From positions 1 through 64,000 of the forward strand of contig JAYFNB010000005.1 of assembly GCA_034933685.1 (NCBI GenBank): a stretch of DNA of 64,000 bases. The letters run 5' to 3'. This document shows, in pieces, positions 43,951 to 52,550 of the stretch; the first letter of the stretch is position 1; each line of letters starts with the position of its first letter. Both the position numbers and the translations under genes were made by a program. The notes beneath the pieces were generated by a model. The model had not been told where the DNA came from and made no database searches. It worked only from the letters and a program-made list of their open reading frames with translations. The DNA comes from UBA8514 sp034933685 (GTDB lineage: Bacteria > Bacillota > Clostridia > Lachnospirales > Anaerotignaceae).

Positions 43951-44072
43951 CAAACCCACTTGCTTTTTGAAAAAAGCAAGACCAAAAACCTTTATTAAAA
44001 CCCGCATAAATATGCGGGTTTAGATTGGTCAAGGGTAATATCCTTGTGGGTGTTTGAGGGCAAAGCCCTCAA
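43951..44072. repeat. Nested hairpin element between ogt and purH
   Basis: Three perfect hairpins in 120 bp: CTTGCTTTTT-GA-AAAAAGCAAG (43959-43980), AAACCCGCATA-AA-TATGCGGGTTT (43998-44021) and TTGAGGGC-AAA-GCCCTCAA (44054-44072). Outer arms GACCAA (43980-43985)/TTGGTC (44025-44030) and CAAACCCAC (43951-43959)/GTGGGTGTTTG (44046-44056) nest them. The middle hairpin can end transcription from both sides. The whole resembles a REP/MITE-like intergenic unit. Confidence 0.6.
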
Positions 44073-44098
44073 GGGTTTGCCTTTCTTACCCGCCTATA

Positions 44099-45655
44099 TT
44101 AGTGTCTAAAATGGCGCATACCAACAAACACCATTGCAATACCATACTTGTCGCAAGCATCAATGGAAAGCTGGTCGTTTACAGAGCCACCTGGTGTAAC
44201 AATTGCTGTAATTCCCGCTTTTGCACACTCCTCAACACAATCTGGAAATGGGAAAAACGCATCACTAGCCAATGCCGCACCTTTAACAAATTCTGCACCC
44301 AAATGGTTTGTGCCATGTTCAACAGCCTGCTGACAAGCCCAAATTCTGTTAACCTGTCCAGGTCCAATACCAATAGACCTTTTGTCTTTTGCAATGGCAA
44401 TACCATTAGATTTAACATATTTAACCATCTTAAATGCAAATTTAAGGTCTTCTAATTCTTTTTCGGTAGGTGCTTTCTTGGTAACTACCTTTAACTCTTC
44501 TTCGTTGTAAAGTGGCGTATCTACATCTTGTACCAAAATACCGCCAGATACCTTCTTTATGTCAATAGAACCAACAGGCTGTTTTTCCATAATGTCTGTA
44601 AGTTCCATAATTCTTATGTTCTTTTTCTTAGATATAATTTCAAAGGCCTCGTCTGTAAAAGATGGCGCAACCACTATTTCAACAAAAATCTTTGCAATTT
44701 CTTCTGCTGTAGCCTTATCAACTTCTCTGTTTGCAACAATAATGCCTCCGTAAATTGATACTGGGTCGCTTTCGTAAGACTTTACATATGCCTCATGAAT
44801 AGTGTCTGCACTGGCAACACCACATGGATTTGCGTGCTTGCAAGCAACTACTGTCGGCTCACTGTATTCCTTTAAAAGTTCCAACGCACCATTCATGTCG
44901 TTAATATTGTTAAAGGATAATTCCTTGCCATGAAGCTGTTTTGCATTGGTAAGCAACCCCTTTGTATTTCCAACTTCTTTGTAGAAAGCTGCTTTTTGAT
45001 GAGGATTTTCACCGTAACGCATTTCCTGCACCTTTTCGTAGGTAAGGGAAATAGTATCTGGAAAACCTGTGATTCCTGCTTCTTTCATCATGTAACCTGC
45101 AATAAGGGTGTCATAGTGAGCTGTATGCATAAATACCTTTGTGCTAAGATAAAACTTAGTTTTTGCAGTTACTTCACCGTCAACTTTAAGCTCATCCAAA
45201 ATTTTGCTGTAATCCGCAGGGTCAACAACTACTGCCACGTCTTGATAATTTTTTGCCGCCGCTCTAATCATTGTAGGCCCACCAATATCAATATTTTCAA
45301 TAGCGTCCTCTCGCTCAACATTTTCTTTAAGAATGGTTTGCTTAAAAGGATAAAGGTTTACAACTACCATGTCTATGGTGTCAATTTTAAGCTCTTCAAG
45401 CTGTTTCATATGCTCTGCATTTCCTCTTATTGCAAGTACACCTGCATGAATTGATGGGTGTAAGGTTTTAACACGTCCGTCAAGGCATTCAGGAAAACCC
45501 GTTACGTCTGATATTCCTGTAACCTTCAAGCCTGCATCTTCCAAAGCCTTGTGTGTACCACCTGTTGAAATAATTTCCCAACCCAATGCAACAAGTTCCT
45601 TGGAAAAATCAATAATTCCTGTTTTGTCCGAAACGCTAATTAATGCTCTTTTCAT
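44099..45655 (-). CDS. purH: Bifunctional AICAR formyltransferase / IMP cyclohydrolase
   Basis: A 518-residue enzyme for the last two steps of purine biosynthesis. The N-terminal IMP cyclohydrolase domain (1-195; RALISVSDKTGIIDFSKELV, STGGTHKAL) and the C-terminal transformylase with KHANPCGVA (the catalytic Lys-His), SFNNINDMNGA and DAFFPFPD are complete. Length is typical (about 510). AGGAGG is 6 nt from the ATG. The leader holds a ZTP riboswitch, which senses the pathway intermediate AICAR triphosphate; expression should rise when 10-formyl-THF is low. Confidence 0.97.
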   Translation of the reverse strand: MKRALISVSDKTGIIDFSKELVALGWEIISTGGTHKALEDAGLKVTGISDVTGFPECLDGRVKTLHPSIHAGVLAIRGNAEHMKQLEELKIDTIDMVVVNLYPFKQTILKENVEREDAIENIDIGGPTMIRAAAKNYQDVAVVVDPADYSKILDELKVDGEVTAKTKFYLSTKVFMHTAHYDTLIAGYMMKEAGITGFPDTISLTYEKVQEMRYGENPHQKAAFYKEVGNTKGLLTNAKQLHGKELSFNNINDMNGALELLKEYSEPTVVACKHANPCGVASADTIHEAYVKSYESDPVSIYGGIIVANREVDKATAEEIAKIFVEIVVAPSFTDEAFEIISKKKNIRIMELTDIMEKQPVGSIDIKKVSGGILVQDVDTPLYNEEELKVVTKKAPTEKELEDLKFAFKMVKYVKSNGIAIAKDKRSIGIGPGQVNRIWACQQAVEHGTNHLGAEFVKGAALASDAFFPFPDCVEECAKAGITAIVTPGGSVNDQLSIDACDKYGIAMVFVGMRHFRH

Positions 45656-45699
45656 TTTACTCCTCCTAAGAAAATTAAATTTGGCACTGTTTCAGGCAT

Positions 45700-45755
45700 A
45701 AAAATAAGCCTTCCACCTGTGCATGATTAATGTCAAATGCCCAGGCGGTCGGCTT
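45700..45755 (-). terminator. ZTP-controlled terminator
   Basis: AAGCC (45751-45755 on the minus strand) and CCGCCTGGGCA pair with TGCACAGGTGG and GGCTT (45706-45710), then ATTTTTA. The stem uses the 3' half of the aptamer, so ligand binding prevents it: an on-switch. Confidence 0.88.
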
Positions 45756-45803
45756 AAAAATTCCATACTCCCTGTGGTTAAATCCACTTCCGCCAGTTAT
45801 ATG
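45738..45803 (-). ncRNA. ZTP (pfl) riboswitch upstream of purH
   Basis: On the minus strand: ACTGGCGGAAGTGGA, then TAACCACAGGGAG and, at the 3' end, AAGCCGACCGCCTGGGCA. These are the conserved core elements of the ZTP aptamer (GGCG at the 5' arm, CCGCCTGGGCA at the 3' arm). It is the known regulator of purH in Firmicutes. Confidence 0.95.
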
Positions 45804-45884
45804 GAAAAATATTTTGAATATTTACACCATAATTCTACAAGCTGTTAACAAAAAAGTCAAGCATATCTGTAGAAATAGTGTACC

Positions 45885-47219
45885 CTACATTATAAGTTTT
45901 AATAAGAATAAAATTGCAATTATAATAATAACAGGGTTAAGTTCCTTGCTTCTGCCAGAGAAAAGTTTTAATGCTACATAAGAAATAACACCAAAAATAA
46001 GACCCTCTGAAATGCTGTAAGCAACTACCATCATAAGTATACCAATGAAAGCTGGGAAGCCTTCTGTGTAATCACTAAAATTAATATTAACAACCTGCTC
46101 CATCATAAACAAACCAACTACAATAAGTGCTGGTGTTGTAGCAAATGAAGGAATGGCGGTAATAATAGGAGAAAAGAACAGTGCAAGCAAAAATAACAAC
46201 CCTGTAACTGCTGATGTAAGACCTGTTCTACCGCCGTCTGCAACGCCTGATGCACTTTCAACAAAGGTAGTAACAGTTGATGTTCCAAGAACCGCACCTG
46301 CTGTTGTTCCTACAGCATCAGCCAATAAAGCTCCTTTAATTTTTGGTAGTTTTCCTTCCTTGTCCAAATATCCAGCCTTAGTTGAAACACCAATAAGTGT
46401 ACCTAAAGTGTCAAAAAGGTCAACAAATAAGAAAGAGAAAATAACTGTTAAAAATTCCAAAGAAAAAATATTTGAAAAATCAAGCTTCATGAAAACTGGT
46501 GAAATTGAAGGTGGCAAAGACACAACTCCGCTAGGAATAAGTGAATACATTCCTGCATCAATATTAACTACGTAAATTCCTGTTACCTCACAAACAATTC
46601 CCAAAACATAGGTGATTATAATTCCCCATAAAAGTGCACCACGAACTTTTTTAATTACTAAAGCAACTGTAATTAGTGTGCCAATAAGTGCAAGTGCTAC
46701 TGGTACTGATTTTACATTGCCAATACCTACAAGTGTTGCAGAGTTATCAACAATTATACCTGCATTCTGCATACCAATAAAAGCAATAAATAACCCAATG
46801 CCAACGCTTGTAGAAGCTTTTAAATTTTTAGGAATTGCATTAAAAATAGCCTCTCTAACATTTACAAGGGAAAGTAAAATAAAAATAATTCCTTCAATAA
46901 ATACAGCAGCCAAAGCTGTCTGCCATGAATAACCGTACTGCAAAACAACTGTAAAAGCAAAGTACGCGTTAAGGCCCATACCAGGTGCAAGTGCAAATGG
47001 ATAATTTGCAAACACCGCCATACAAAGTGTACCTAATGCTGAAGCGATTGCTGTTGCTGTTAACAACGCACCTGCGTCCATACCTGTAGCACTTAATATG
47101 CTAGGATTTACAATAAGAATATATGCCATTGTCATAAACGTTGTAATACCGGCATAAACTTCTGTTTTTACATTGGTCTTGTTCTCTTGAAGCTTAAATT
47201 GCTTTTCAAAAAAACTCAT
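45885..47219 (-). CDS. NCS2/AzgA-family purine permease
   Basis: A 444-residue membrane protein of the AzgA subfamily (adenine, guanine or hypoxanthine uptake, proton-coupled): KLQENKTNVKTEVYAGITTF at the N-terminus, the GMGLNAYFAF motif and LGTSTVTTFVESASGVADGG, GRTGLTS. About 14 helices. AGGAGG precedes the ATG. It lies between the ZTP-controlled purH and the cupin operon; no purine riboswitch was found in its leader. Confidence 0.92.
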   Translation of the reverse strand: MSFFEKQFKLQENKTNVKTEVYAGITTFMTMAYILIVNPSILSATGMDAGALLTATAIASALGTLCMAVFANYPFALAPGMGLNAYFAFTVVLQYGYSWQTALAAVFIEGIIFILLSLVNVREAIFNAIPKNLKASTSVGIGLFIAFIGMQNAGIIVDNSATLVGIGNVKSVPVALALIGTLITVALVIKKVRGALLWGIIITYVLGIVCEVTGIYVVNIDAGMYSLIPSGVVSLPPSISPVFMKLDFSNIFSLEFLTVIFSFLFVDLFDTLGTLIGVSTKAGYLDKEGKLPKIKGALLADAVGTTAGAVLGTSTVTTFVESASGVADGGRTGLTSAVTGLLFLLALFFSPIITAIPSFATTPALIVVGLFMMEQVVNINFSDYTEGFPAFIGILMMVVAYSISEGLIFGVISYVALKLFSGRSKELNPVIIIIAILFLLKLIM

Positions 47220-47277
47220 TTTAATACCCTCCTAAAAATAATTATATAATGACATCCTAAGAGATAATATCAAAAAC

Positions 47278-47310
47278 AAAAAACATTGTCAAATTTCAAC
47301 AATGTTTTTT
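47278..47310. terminator. Bidirectional terminator after the cupin gene
   Basis: AACATTGT and ACAATGTT arms around AAATTTCA, with T- and A-runs on both sides (about 47279-47308). Confidence 0.8.
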
Positions 47311-47330
47311 ATCAAAAAGTTTGTTATATC

Positions 47331-47651
47331 TTATAAAAAGTCTTTTCTCATAGGGCTAAATACGTCAATAACCCTTGTATCCTCAAGCCCAACAACACTG
47401 TGCGGTGCATCTGCCTCCATAAGTATAGAATCACCGTCTGTGACCACTTTTGTTTCCCCATCTACAGTAAACTCCAGCTTTCCGCTTATTACATAGGTGT
47501 TCTGCAAGTTGATGTGGCTATGTTCATTTAAAACAGCACCCTTTTTTATGAAAAATTCACATACCATCAATTCATCATTGTAGGTAAGTATTTTTCTAAA
47601 AATTCCTGACGAAACCTCTTTTTCAATAATTTCTTTTCCTGTTACAAACAT
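47331..47651 (-). CDS. Small cupin-domain protein
   Basis: A 106-residue single cupin (beta barrel) with the motif KKGAVLNEHSHINLQNTYVI (motif 1 with its His residues) and DGDSILMEADAPHSVVGLED (motif 2). It probably binds a metal ion; the function (isomerase, sensor, oxygenase) is unknown. AGGAGG precedes the ATG. It lies 30 nt after the histidine kinase, as the last gene of the mutS2-regulator operon. Confidence 0.82.
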   Translation of the reverse strand: MFVTGKEIIEKEVSSGIFRKILTYNDELMVCEFFIKKGAVLNEHSHINLQNTYVISGKLEFTVDGETKVVTDGDSILMEADAPHSVVGLEDTRVIDVFSPMRKDFL

Positions 47652-47681
47652 AGTAATTCCTCCTTTTAATAAGTTTGTTTT

Positions 47682-49106
47682 TTATTCTTGATCTGCCTTT
47701 TTTAGGCTAAAAGTGAACTCCGTACCAATATTTTCATTGCTTTTTACCTCGATTTTTTCACCGTGCGCCTTAATAAACTCCTTTACTATAGATAATCCAA
47801 GACCAATTCCACCCTTGTCCAACCCACGGCTAGAGTCCGCTTTAAAAAACCTTTCAAATACCTTTTTTTGTTCCTCTCGGCTAATTCCCTCTCCATTGTC
47901 TCGAACGGAAACAAAAACTTTTTCACCCTTAACTGTTGTTTCAACCGTTATTTCCCCATCCTGCGGTGTAAATTTAACTGCATTGTCCAACAAATTTTGA
48001 ATAACGCGCTGTATCATGTTTGGGTCTGCCAAAACCGCTGTAACCTCTTCCTCAAAAATGGCCTGTGTGCGTATTTTTTTCGCTGAAAGACGAGTTTCAA
48101 AAACATTCAGGCTGTCCCTAATCATGTCGTTTATATCAAATTCACAAAGTTCAAGGTTAATCGCACCAGCTTCTACCTTGCTTAAATCCGTCATATCGTT
48201 AGCAAGCTTTGTAAGTCTTGCAGTTTCCTCCAACACTATATTTAGGTAATGGCTTTGCCTTTCAGGCGGAATTGTTCCATCTGCAATAGCACTTATAAAG
48301 CCCTGTATACTTGTTAAAGGTGAGCGTAAATCGTGAGAAATGTTAGCAATAAATTTTTGTCTGCTGTTTTCAGTTTTTTCAAGGCTTTCGGCCATGTTGT
48401 TAAAGCTTTGCGCCAACTGACCCACTTCGTCACCGCTTTCCACCTCAATTCGGTTTTGAAAATTTCCATCAGCAATTACTTTAGCCGCATCATTCATATC
48501 CCTAAGTGGCATAATTATGCGCTTTGTAGAATAATAAATAAGAGCCGCTCCAATTATAAACACTGGTATCATGCATCCAACAACAACCGAACGCATATCC
48601 TTTATTGCTTCTTGCAAAACCGTTATTGGCTTGCACATAAAAACTCCGCCAATAATTTTGTCACCTACAACAATGGGATAACCTACCGTAAGCACAGTTT
48701 CGTTAAACATTCCGCCAATTTTACCTTTAACCGTTGCAACTCTGCCAGCCAGTACAATGCTTACAGCTTCATCTGTAATTGTCTGCCCTACCCACTGTTG
48801 GTTAACACTTTGGGATACAAGGCTTACCTGCCCTTTATCATTCATAAAAAATACACTTGCACCCATATATTTTTCCATTATCTGCAATTCAAAACTCATT
48901 CTGCTCATGTCCACAACACCTGTAAAATATAAGCTAGACACGCTTTCTTTAAAACGTTCACCCTGCAAAATAAGCTGTTGTTCCTGTTCATTCATAAATT
49001 GCCTTGTGTATATAAAGGATATTCCTGCGCCAAAAAAACCAAAGGAAATTAAAAGTATGCCCATGTAAAGCAGCATTTGTTTTTTAAATATGGTTGTAGT
49101 CTTCAC
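47682..49106 (-). CDS. Sensor histidine kinase
   Basis: A 474-residue membrane kinase. One transmembrane segment (15-35), an extracytoplasmic sensor of about 130 residues with PAS-like MDMSRMSFELQIMEKYMGASV, a second helix near 175, HAMP (195-245), HisKA with FIANISHDLRSPLTSIQGF (phospho-His), and HATPase with NLLDNAVKFTP and DNGEGIS. The start codon is GTG at 49106, AGGTG upstream. It starts 3 nt after the response regulator. The signal is unknown; the partner is certain from position. Confidence 0.93.
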   Translation of the reverse strand: MKTTTIFKKQMLLYMGILLISFGFFGAGISFIYTRQFMNEQEQQLILQGERFKESVSSLYFTGVVDMSRMSFELQIMEKYMGASVFFMNDKGQVSLVSQSVNQQWVGQTITDEAVSIVLAGRVATVKGKIGGMFNETVLTVGYPIVVGDKIIGGVFMCKPITVLQEAIKDMRSVVVGCMIPVFIIGAALIYYSTKRIIMPLRDMNDAAKVIADGNFQNRIEVESGDEVGQLAQSFNNMAESLEKTENSRQKFIANISHDLRSPLTSIQGFISAIADGTIPPERQSHYLNIVLEETARLTKLANDMTDLSKVEAGAINLELCEFDINDMIRDSLNVFETRLSAKKIRTQAIFEEEVTAVLADPNMIQRVIQNLLDNAVKFTPQDGEITVETTVKGEKVFVSVRDNGEGISREEQKKVFERFFKADSSRGLDKGGIGLGLSIVKEFIKAHGEKIEVKSNENIGTEFTFSLKKADQE

Positions 49107-49109
49107 CTT

Positions 49110-49802
49110 TTATTTCACCTCAAATTTATAGCCTACGCCCCAAACTGTTTTAACACTCCAGCTTTCGCTTTCATCAAATTTTTCTCTTATTCTTTTGATG
49201 TGCACATCTACAGTTCGTGTATCTCCAATATATTCGTAACCCCATATCTTGTCCAAAAGCTGGTCCCTTGTAAAAACTTGGTTTGGTCGTTTGGCAAGAA
49301 AATATAGCAATTCAAATTCTTTTGGCGGAAAGCTAAGCTCGTTTCCATGGTAGGAAACAGTGTAGTTATCCATGTTAATTTCAAGGTTTGTAAATGTAAG
49401 CTTGTTACCGTTCTCTGCTTCCTTATCCTTAACCTCGTAGCGCCTTAAAACCGCCTTAATTCTGGCTATAAGTTCCTTTGGCTCAAAAGGTTTAACCATA
49501 TAATCGTCTGCTCCAAGTTCAAGGCCCAGTACCTTGTCAAATGTATCTCCTTTTGCTGTAAGCATAATAACAGGCACATTGCTAATCTTTCTAATTTCAC
49601 TGCAAACTTGATAGCCGTCAATTCCAGGCAGCATAATATCCAGCATTATAAGGTTGGGTTTAAATTCCTCAAACTTTTTAATTGCATCTGTTCCATTGTA
49701 AACCTCACAAGTCTCGTAGCCCTCACGCAGCAAATAAAGGGAAATAAGTTCTGCTATATGCTCATCGTCGTCCACAACCATTATTTTTAATCTATCAGAC
49801 AT
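49110..49802 (-). CDS. OmpR-family response regulator
   Basis: A 230-residue response regulator: receiver with VDDDEH, phospho-Asp in DIMLPGIDGYQ and Lys in VMLTAKGD/KPF, and a winged-helix DNA-binding domain (130-230). AGGAGG lies 7 nt before the ATG; the gene begins 12 nt after mutS2, so mutS2, the two-component system and the cupin are one operon. Confidence 0.95.
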   Translation of the reverse strand: MSDRLKIMVVDDDEHIAELISLYLLREGYETCEVYNGTDAIKKFEEFKPNLIMLDIMLPGIDGYQVCSEIRKISNVPVIMLTAKGDTFDKVLGLELGADDYMVKPFEPKELIARIKAVLRRYEVKDKEAENGNKLTFTNLEINMDNYTVSYHGNELSFPPKEFELLYFLAKRPNQVFTRDQLLDKIWGYEYIGDTRTVDVHIKRIREKFDESESWSVKTVWGVGYKFEVK

Positions 49803-49814
49803 CTTATTGCCTCC

Positions 49815-52199
49815 TTATTTTAGCTCAACAATTGTAACGCCCATTTCGCCCTCGCCAAATACGCCGTATCGAAATGCCTTAACATGAGGATTTGTTCTCA
49901 AATATGTTTGAACTGCACTTCTAAGCGCACCTGTGCCTTTTCCGTGTATAATGGTAACCTGCTTAAGCCCGGATAAATAGGCATCATCCAAATACTTGTC
50001 AATATTTCCAAGCCCCTCGTCCACAGTTTGTCCACGACAATCGATTTCTGCTTTAATGCCCATGCTTTTACCTTCTTTAACCTTCGAAGATATGTTTCGC
50101 ATGTTGCTTCTTTGTGGCTTTTCTTTTTCAATGAAATCGTCAATAGCAAGCTCTTTCAACGGAACTTTTACTTTCATAATTCCAATTTGAACCATAACAT
50201 CTTTGTTGTTATCTGGTCCGCTTATAGCCGTTCCACGTTGGTCAAAGCTAACAACATAAACCCTGTCACCTGCTTTAAGATTTTCAGGAGACTTGTGTGC
50301 CGCACGTTTTTTTGCAAGGGTTTTGTTAAATTCTGCATCTGCATTTGCAAGGTGAGTTTTTAATTTTTGACGGCTTTCATTCATTTTTGTTTGGTTTGCC
50401 TTTTCACGGGCATCCCTATTCATTTCCTTTATAATTAAATCCGCCTCTTCCTTCGCCCTCTGGAAAACCATGCGTGCTTCTTCACGAGCATCGGCAAGAA
50501 TTTTTTCACGCTGCTTTGCAACTTTGTCCTTTTGGGTCTGAACTTCTTTTTTCAGCAATTCTGCCTCTTTTCGGTATTGTTCTGCCCTTTCCTGTTCATA
50601 TACAACCGACTTTTTGCTTATTTCCAAATCAGTTATAACATCTTCAAATCTTGTTTCGTCATGGCTAATAAATTCCCTTGCAAGGTCAATAACATCGTCT
50701 TTTAAACCAAGACGTTTGGATATTGCAAAGGCATTGCTTTTCCCTGGAATTCCTATTAAAAGCTTGTAGGTAGGACGTAAGGTTTCCACATCAAATTCAC
50801 AGCTGGCATTTTCAACACCGTCCGTAGAAAGTGCAAATACTTTAAGCTCGCTGTAATGGGTGGTTACCGCCGTTCTTATTTTTCTCTCCATTAGTCTTTT
50901 AATAATAGCAATGGCAAGTGCCGCACCCTCTGTAGGGTCTGTGCCTGCACCAAGTTCGTCAAAAAGAACCAAGGAATTATTGGTAACATGTTCCAAAATG
51001 GTAACAATATTGCCCATGTGTGCTGAAAATGTACTAAGGCTTTGCTCTATACTTTGTTCGTCACCAATGTCTGCAAAAACCTCATCAAATACCGCCAGCT
51101 CACTGTTATCAAAGGCAGGTATGTGCAACCCAGCCTGACCCATTAAGGTAAATAAACCAAGGGTTTTAAGGGCAACTGTCTTTCCACCTGTGTTAGGGCC
51201 TGTTATAAGCAGTGTTGTAAACTCCTTGCCCAAATAGATATTTGTTGGCACAACGGTTTTGTCATCCAAAAGAGGATGTCTGCCTTTTTTTATGTTAATG
51301 TAACCCTTTGTGTTGAATACTGGCTTGCTTCCACGCATAGAAAGGGAAATATTTCCCTTAGCAAATATAAAATCCAATTGAGTAATTATCTGCAAATTGG
51401 CAGCAATTAGGTCTGCATTTTCCCTTACGCTGTCTGATAATTTCTCCAGTATTTTTTCTATCTCTATTTTTTCCTTTGCCTGTAATTCTTTAATTCTGTT
51501 GTTAAGTTGAACAACTGCCATAGGCTCAATAAAAAGTGTAGACCCCGTGTTTGACTGGTCGTGAACCATGCCGTTAAAACTGTTTCTGTATTCACTTTTA
51601 ACAGGAACGCAATAACGGTCATTTCTTATGGTAATAACGTAATCCTGAAGCATATTTCTGTATGCCGATGAATTTATTATAGAATTCAGTTGTTCTCTTA
51701 TTTTGTCGTTGGAAGTTCTAATTTCACGGCGTACGGCTCTAAGCTCGTTAGAAGCGCCATCGCTAATTTCCACCTCAGAAATAATACAACGTGTAATTTC
51801 TGATTCAAGACGAGGCAAAAGCTCAACAATTCCAAACATATCGTCAATGCTTTCGTAAACTTCTGCCTTGTTTTGGTTTATAGAGTAATTTTTAACTTTA
51901 CGGCAAACATACAAAAACTCATTAATGTTCATTAACTCCTCAATGCCCAAAATTCCGCCAGCAGTACAGCGTTTAAGCTGAGGGCGAATTTCGCGCATAC
52001 CACCAAGAGGAATGTTACCTTTTCGCACAATCATTTCTGCCGCTTCTGAAGTTTCCTTCTGCCATTGTGTAATTTCAGATATACTTACAGACGGTATAAG
52101 CTTAGAACAAAGTTCTTTACCCATTGGTGAAATTGCAAAGTCTGTAAGCTTGCCTATTATTTTGTTATATTCTAAAGTTCGCAGTGCTTTTTCGTTCAT
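49815..52199 (-). CDS. mutS2: MutS2, endonuclease-type MutS homologue
   Basis: A 794-residue MutS2. It lacks the mismatch-binding N-terminal domains of MutS. It has lever/clamp helices, Walker A GPNTGGKT (about 335), ABC-type signature and DEIGSGTDP-like DELGAGTDPTEG, a coiled coil (about 520-610), and a C-terminal Smr nuclease domain with IDCRGQTV and IHGKGTGALR. MutS2 represses recombination and rescues collided ribosomes. AAGAGGT is before the ATG. Confidence 0.95.
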   Translation of the reverse strand: MNEKALRTLEYNKIIGKLTDFAISPMGKELCSKLIPSVSISEITQWQKETSEAAEMIVRKGNIPLGGMREIRPQLKRCTAGGILGIEELMNINEFLYVCRKVKNYSINQNKAEVYESIDDMFGIVELLPRLESEITRCIISEVEISDGASNELRAVRREIRTSNDKIREQLNSIINSSAYRNMLQDYVITIRNDRYCVPVKSEYRNSFNGMVHDQSNTGSTLFIEPMAVVQLNNRIKELQAKEKIEIEKILEKLSDSVRENADLIAANLQIITQLDFIFAKGNISLSMRGSKPVFNTKGYINIKKGRHPLLDDKTVVPTNIYLGKEFTTLLITGPNTGGKTVALKTLGLFTLMGQAGLHIPAFDNSELAVFDEVFADIGDEQSIEQSLSTFSAHMGNIVTILEHVTNNSLVLFDELGAGTDPTEGAALAIAIIKRLMERKIRTAVTTHYSELKVFALSTDGVENASCEFDVETLRPTYKLLIGIPGKSNAFAISKRLGLKDDVIDLAREFISHDETRFEDVITDLEISKKSVVYEQERAEQYRKEAELLKKEVQTQKDKVAKQREKILADAREEARMVFQRAKEEADLIIKEMNRDAREKANQTKMNESRQKLKTHLANADAEFNKTLAKKRAAHKSPENLKAGDRVYVVSFDQRGTAISGPDNNKDVMVQIGIMKVKVPLKELAIDDFIEKEKPQRSNMRNISSKVKEGKSMGIKAEIDCRGQTVDEGLGNIDKYLDDAYLSGLKQVTIIHGKGTGALRSAVQTYLRTNPHVKAFRYGVFGEGEMGVTIVELK

Positions 52200-52311
52200 A
52201 CTTTACCTCTTAAAATAATTCTATAGTTTTTTAAATACCTTTTATATTTTACCACTTTTATTAATACTTTGCCACAATTTAAAGGTATATACAAGGTTAT
52301 AACACATTTGT

Positions 52312-52482
52312 TTACAGAATATTTTTAAATATGGGTTCAATTTCCATAGCCTCGATATCCTTAGTCTGCAACAGCTTTTGAATTGCAAAAATATCCAACC
52401 TCATAAGTTCTTCTTGGCTGAACTCATGCACTTCGGTTTCGATACCATTTTTAACTATGTAAAATTTGCATTCCGGCTTCAT
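52312..52482 (-). CDS. 56-residue hypothetical protein divergent from the recombinase
   Basis: The ATG at 52482 has GGAGGTGAAATT upstream, a clear site. The protein KPECKFYIVKNGIETEVHEF... is a small, soluble, amphipathic peptide I do not recognise. It lies 68 bp from the recombinase start, reading the other way. A recombination directionality factor is possible but there is no direct evidence. Confidence 0.65.
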   Translation of the reverse strand: MKPECKFYIVKNGIETEVHEFSQEELMRLDIFAIQKLLQTKDIEAMEIEPIFKNIL

Positions 52483-52550
52483 AATTTCACCTCCATGTGA
52501 TATTTTATGTCGCCACAATTTTGTACCATTACCGTAAAGGAGTTTTAAAA

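Noticed and set aside
47220..47330. Purine riboswitch upstream of the NCS2 permease
   Set aside because: The leader is only about 60 nt before the terminator of the cupin operon and shows none of the conserved purine-aptamer loops.
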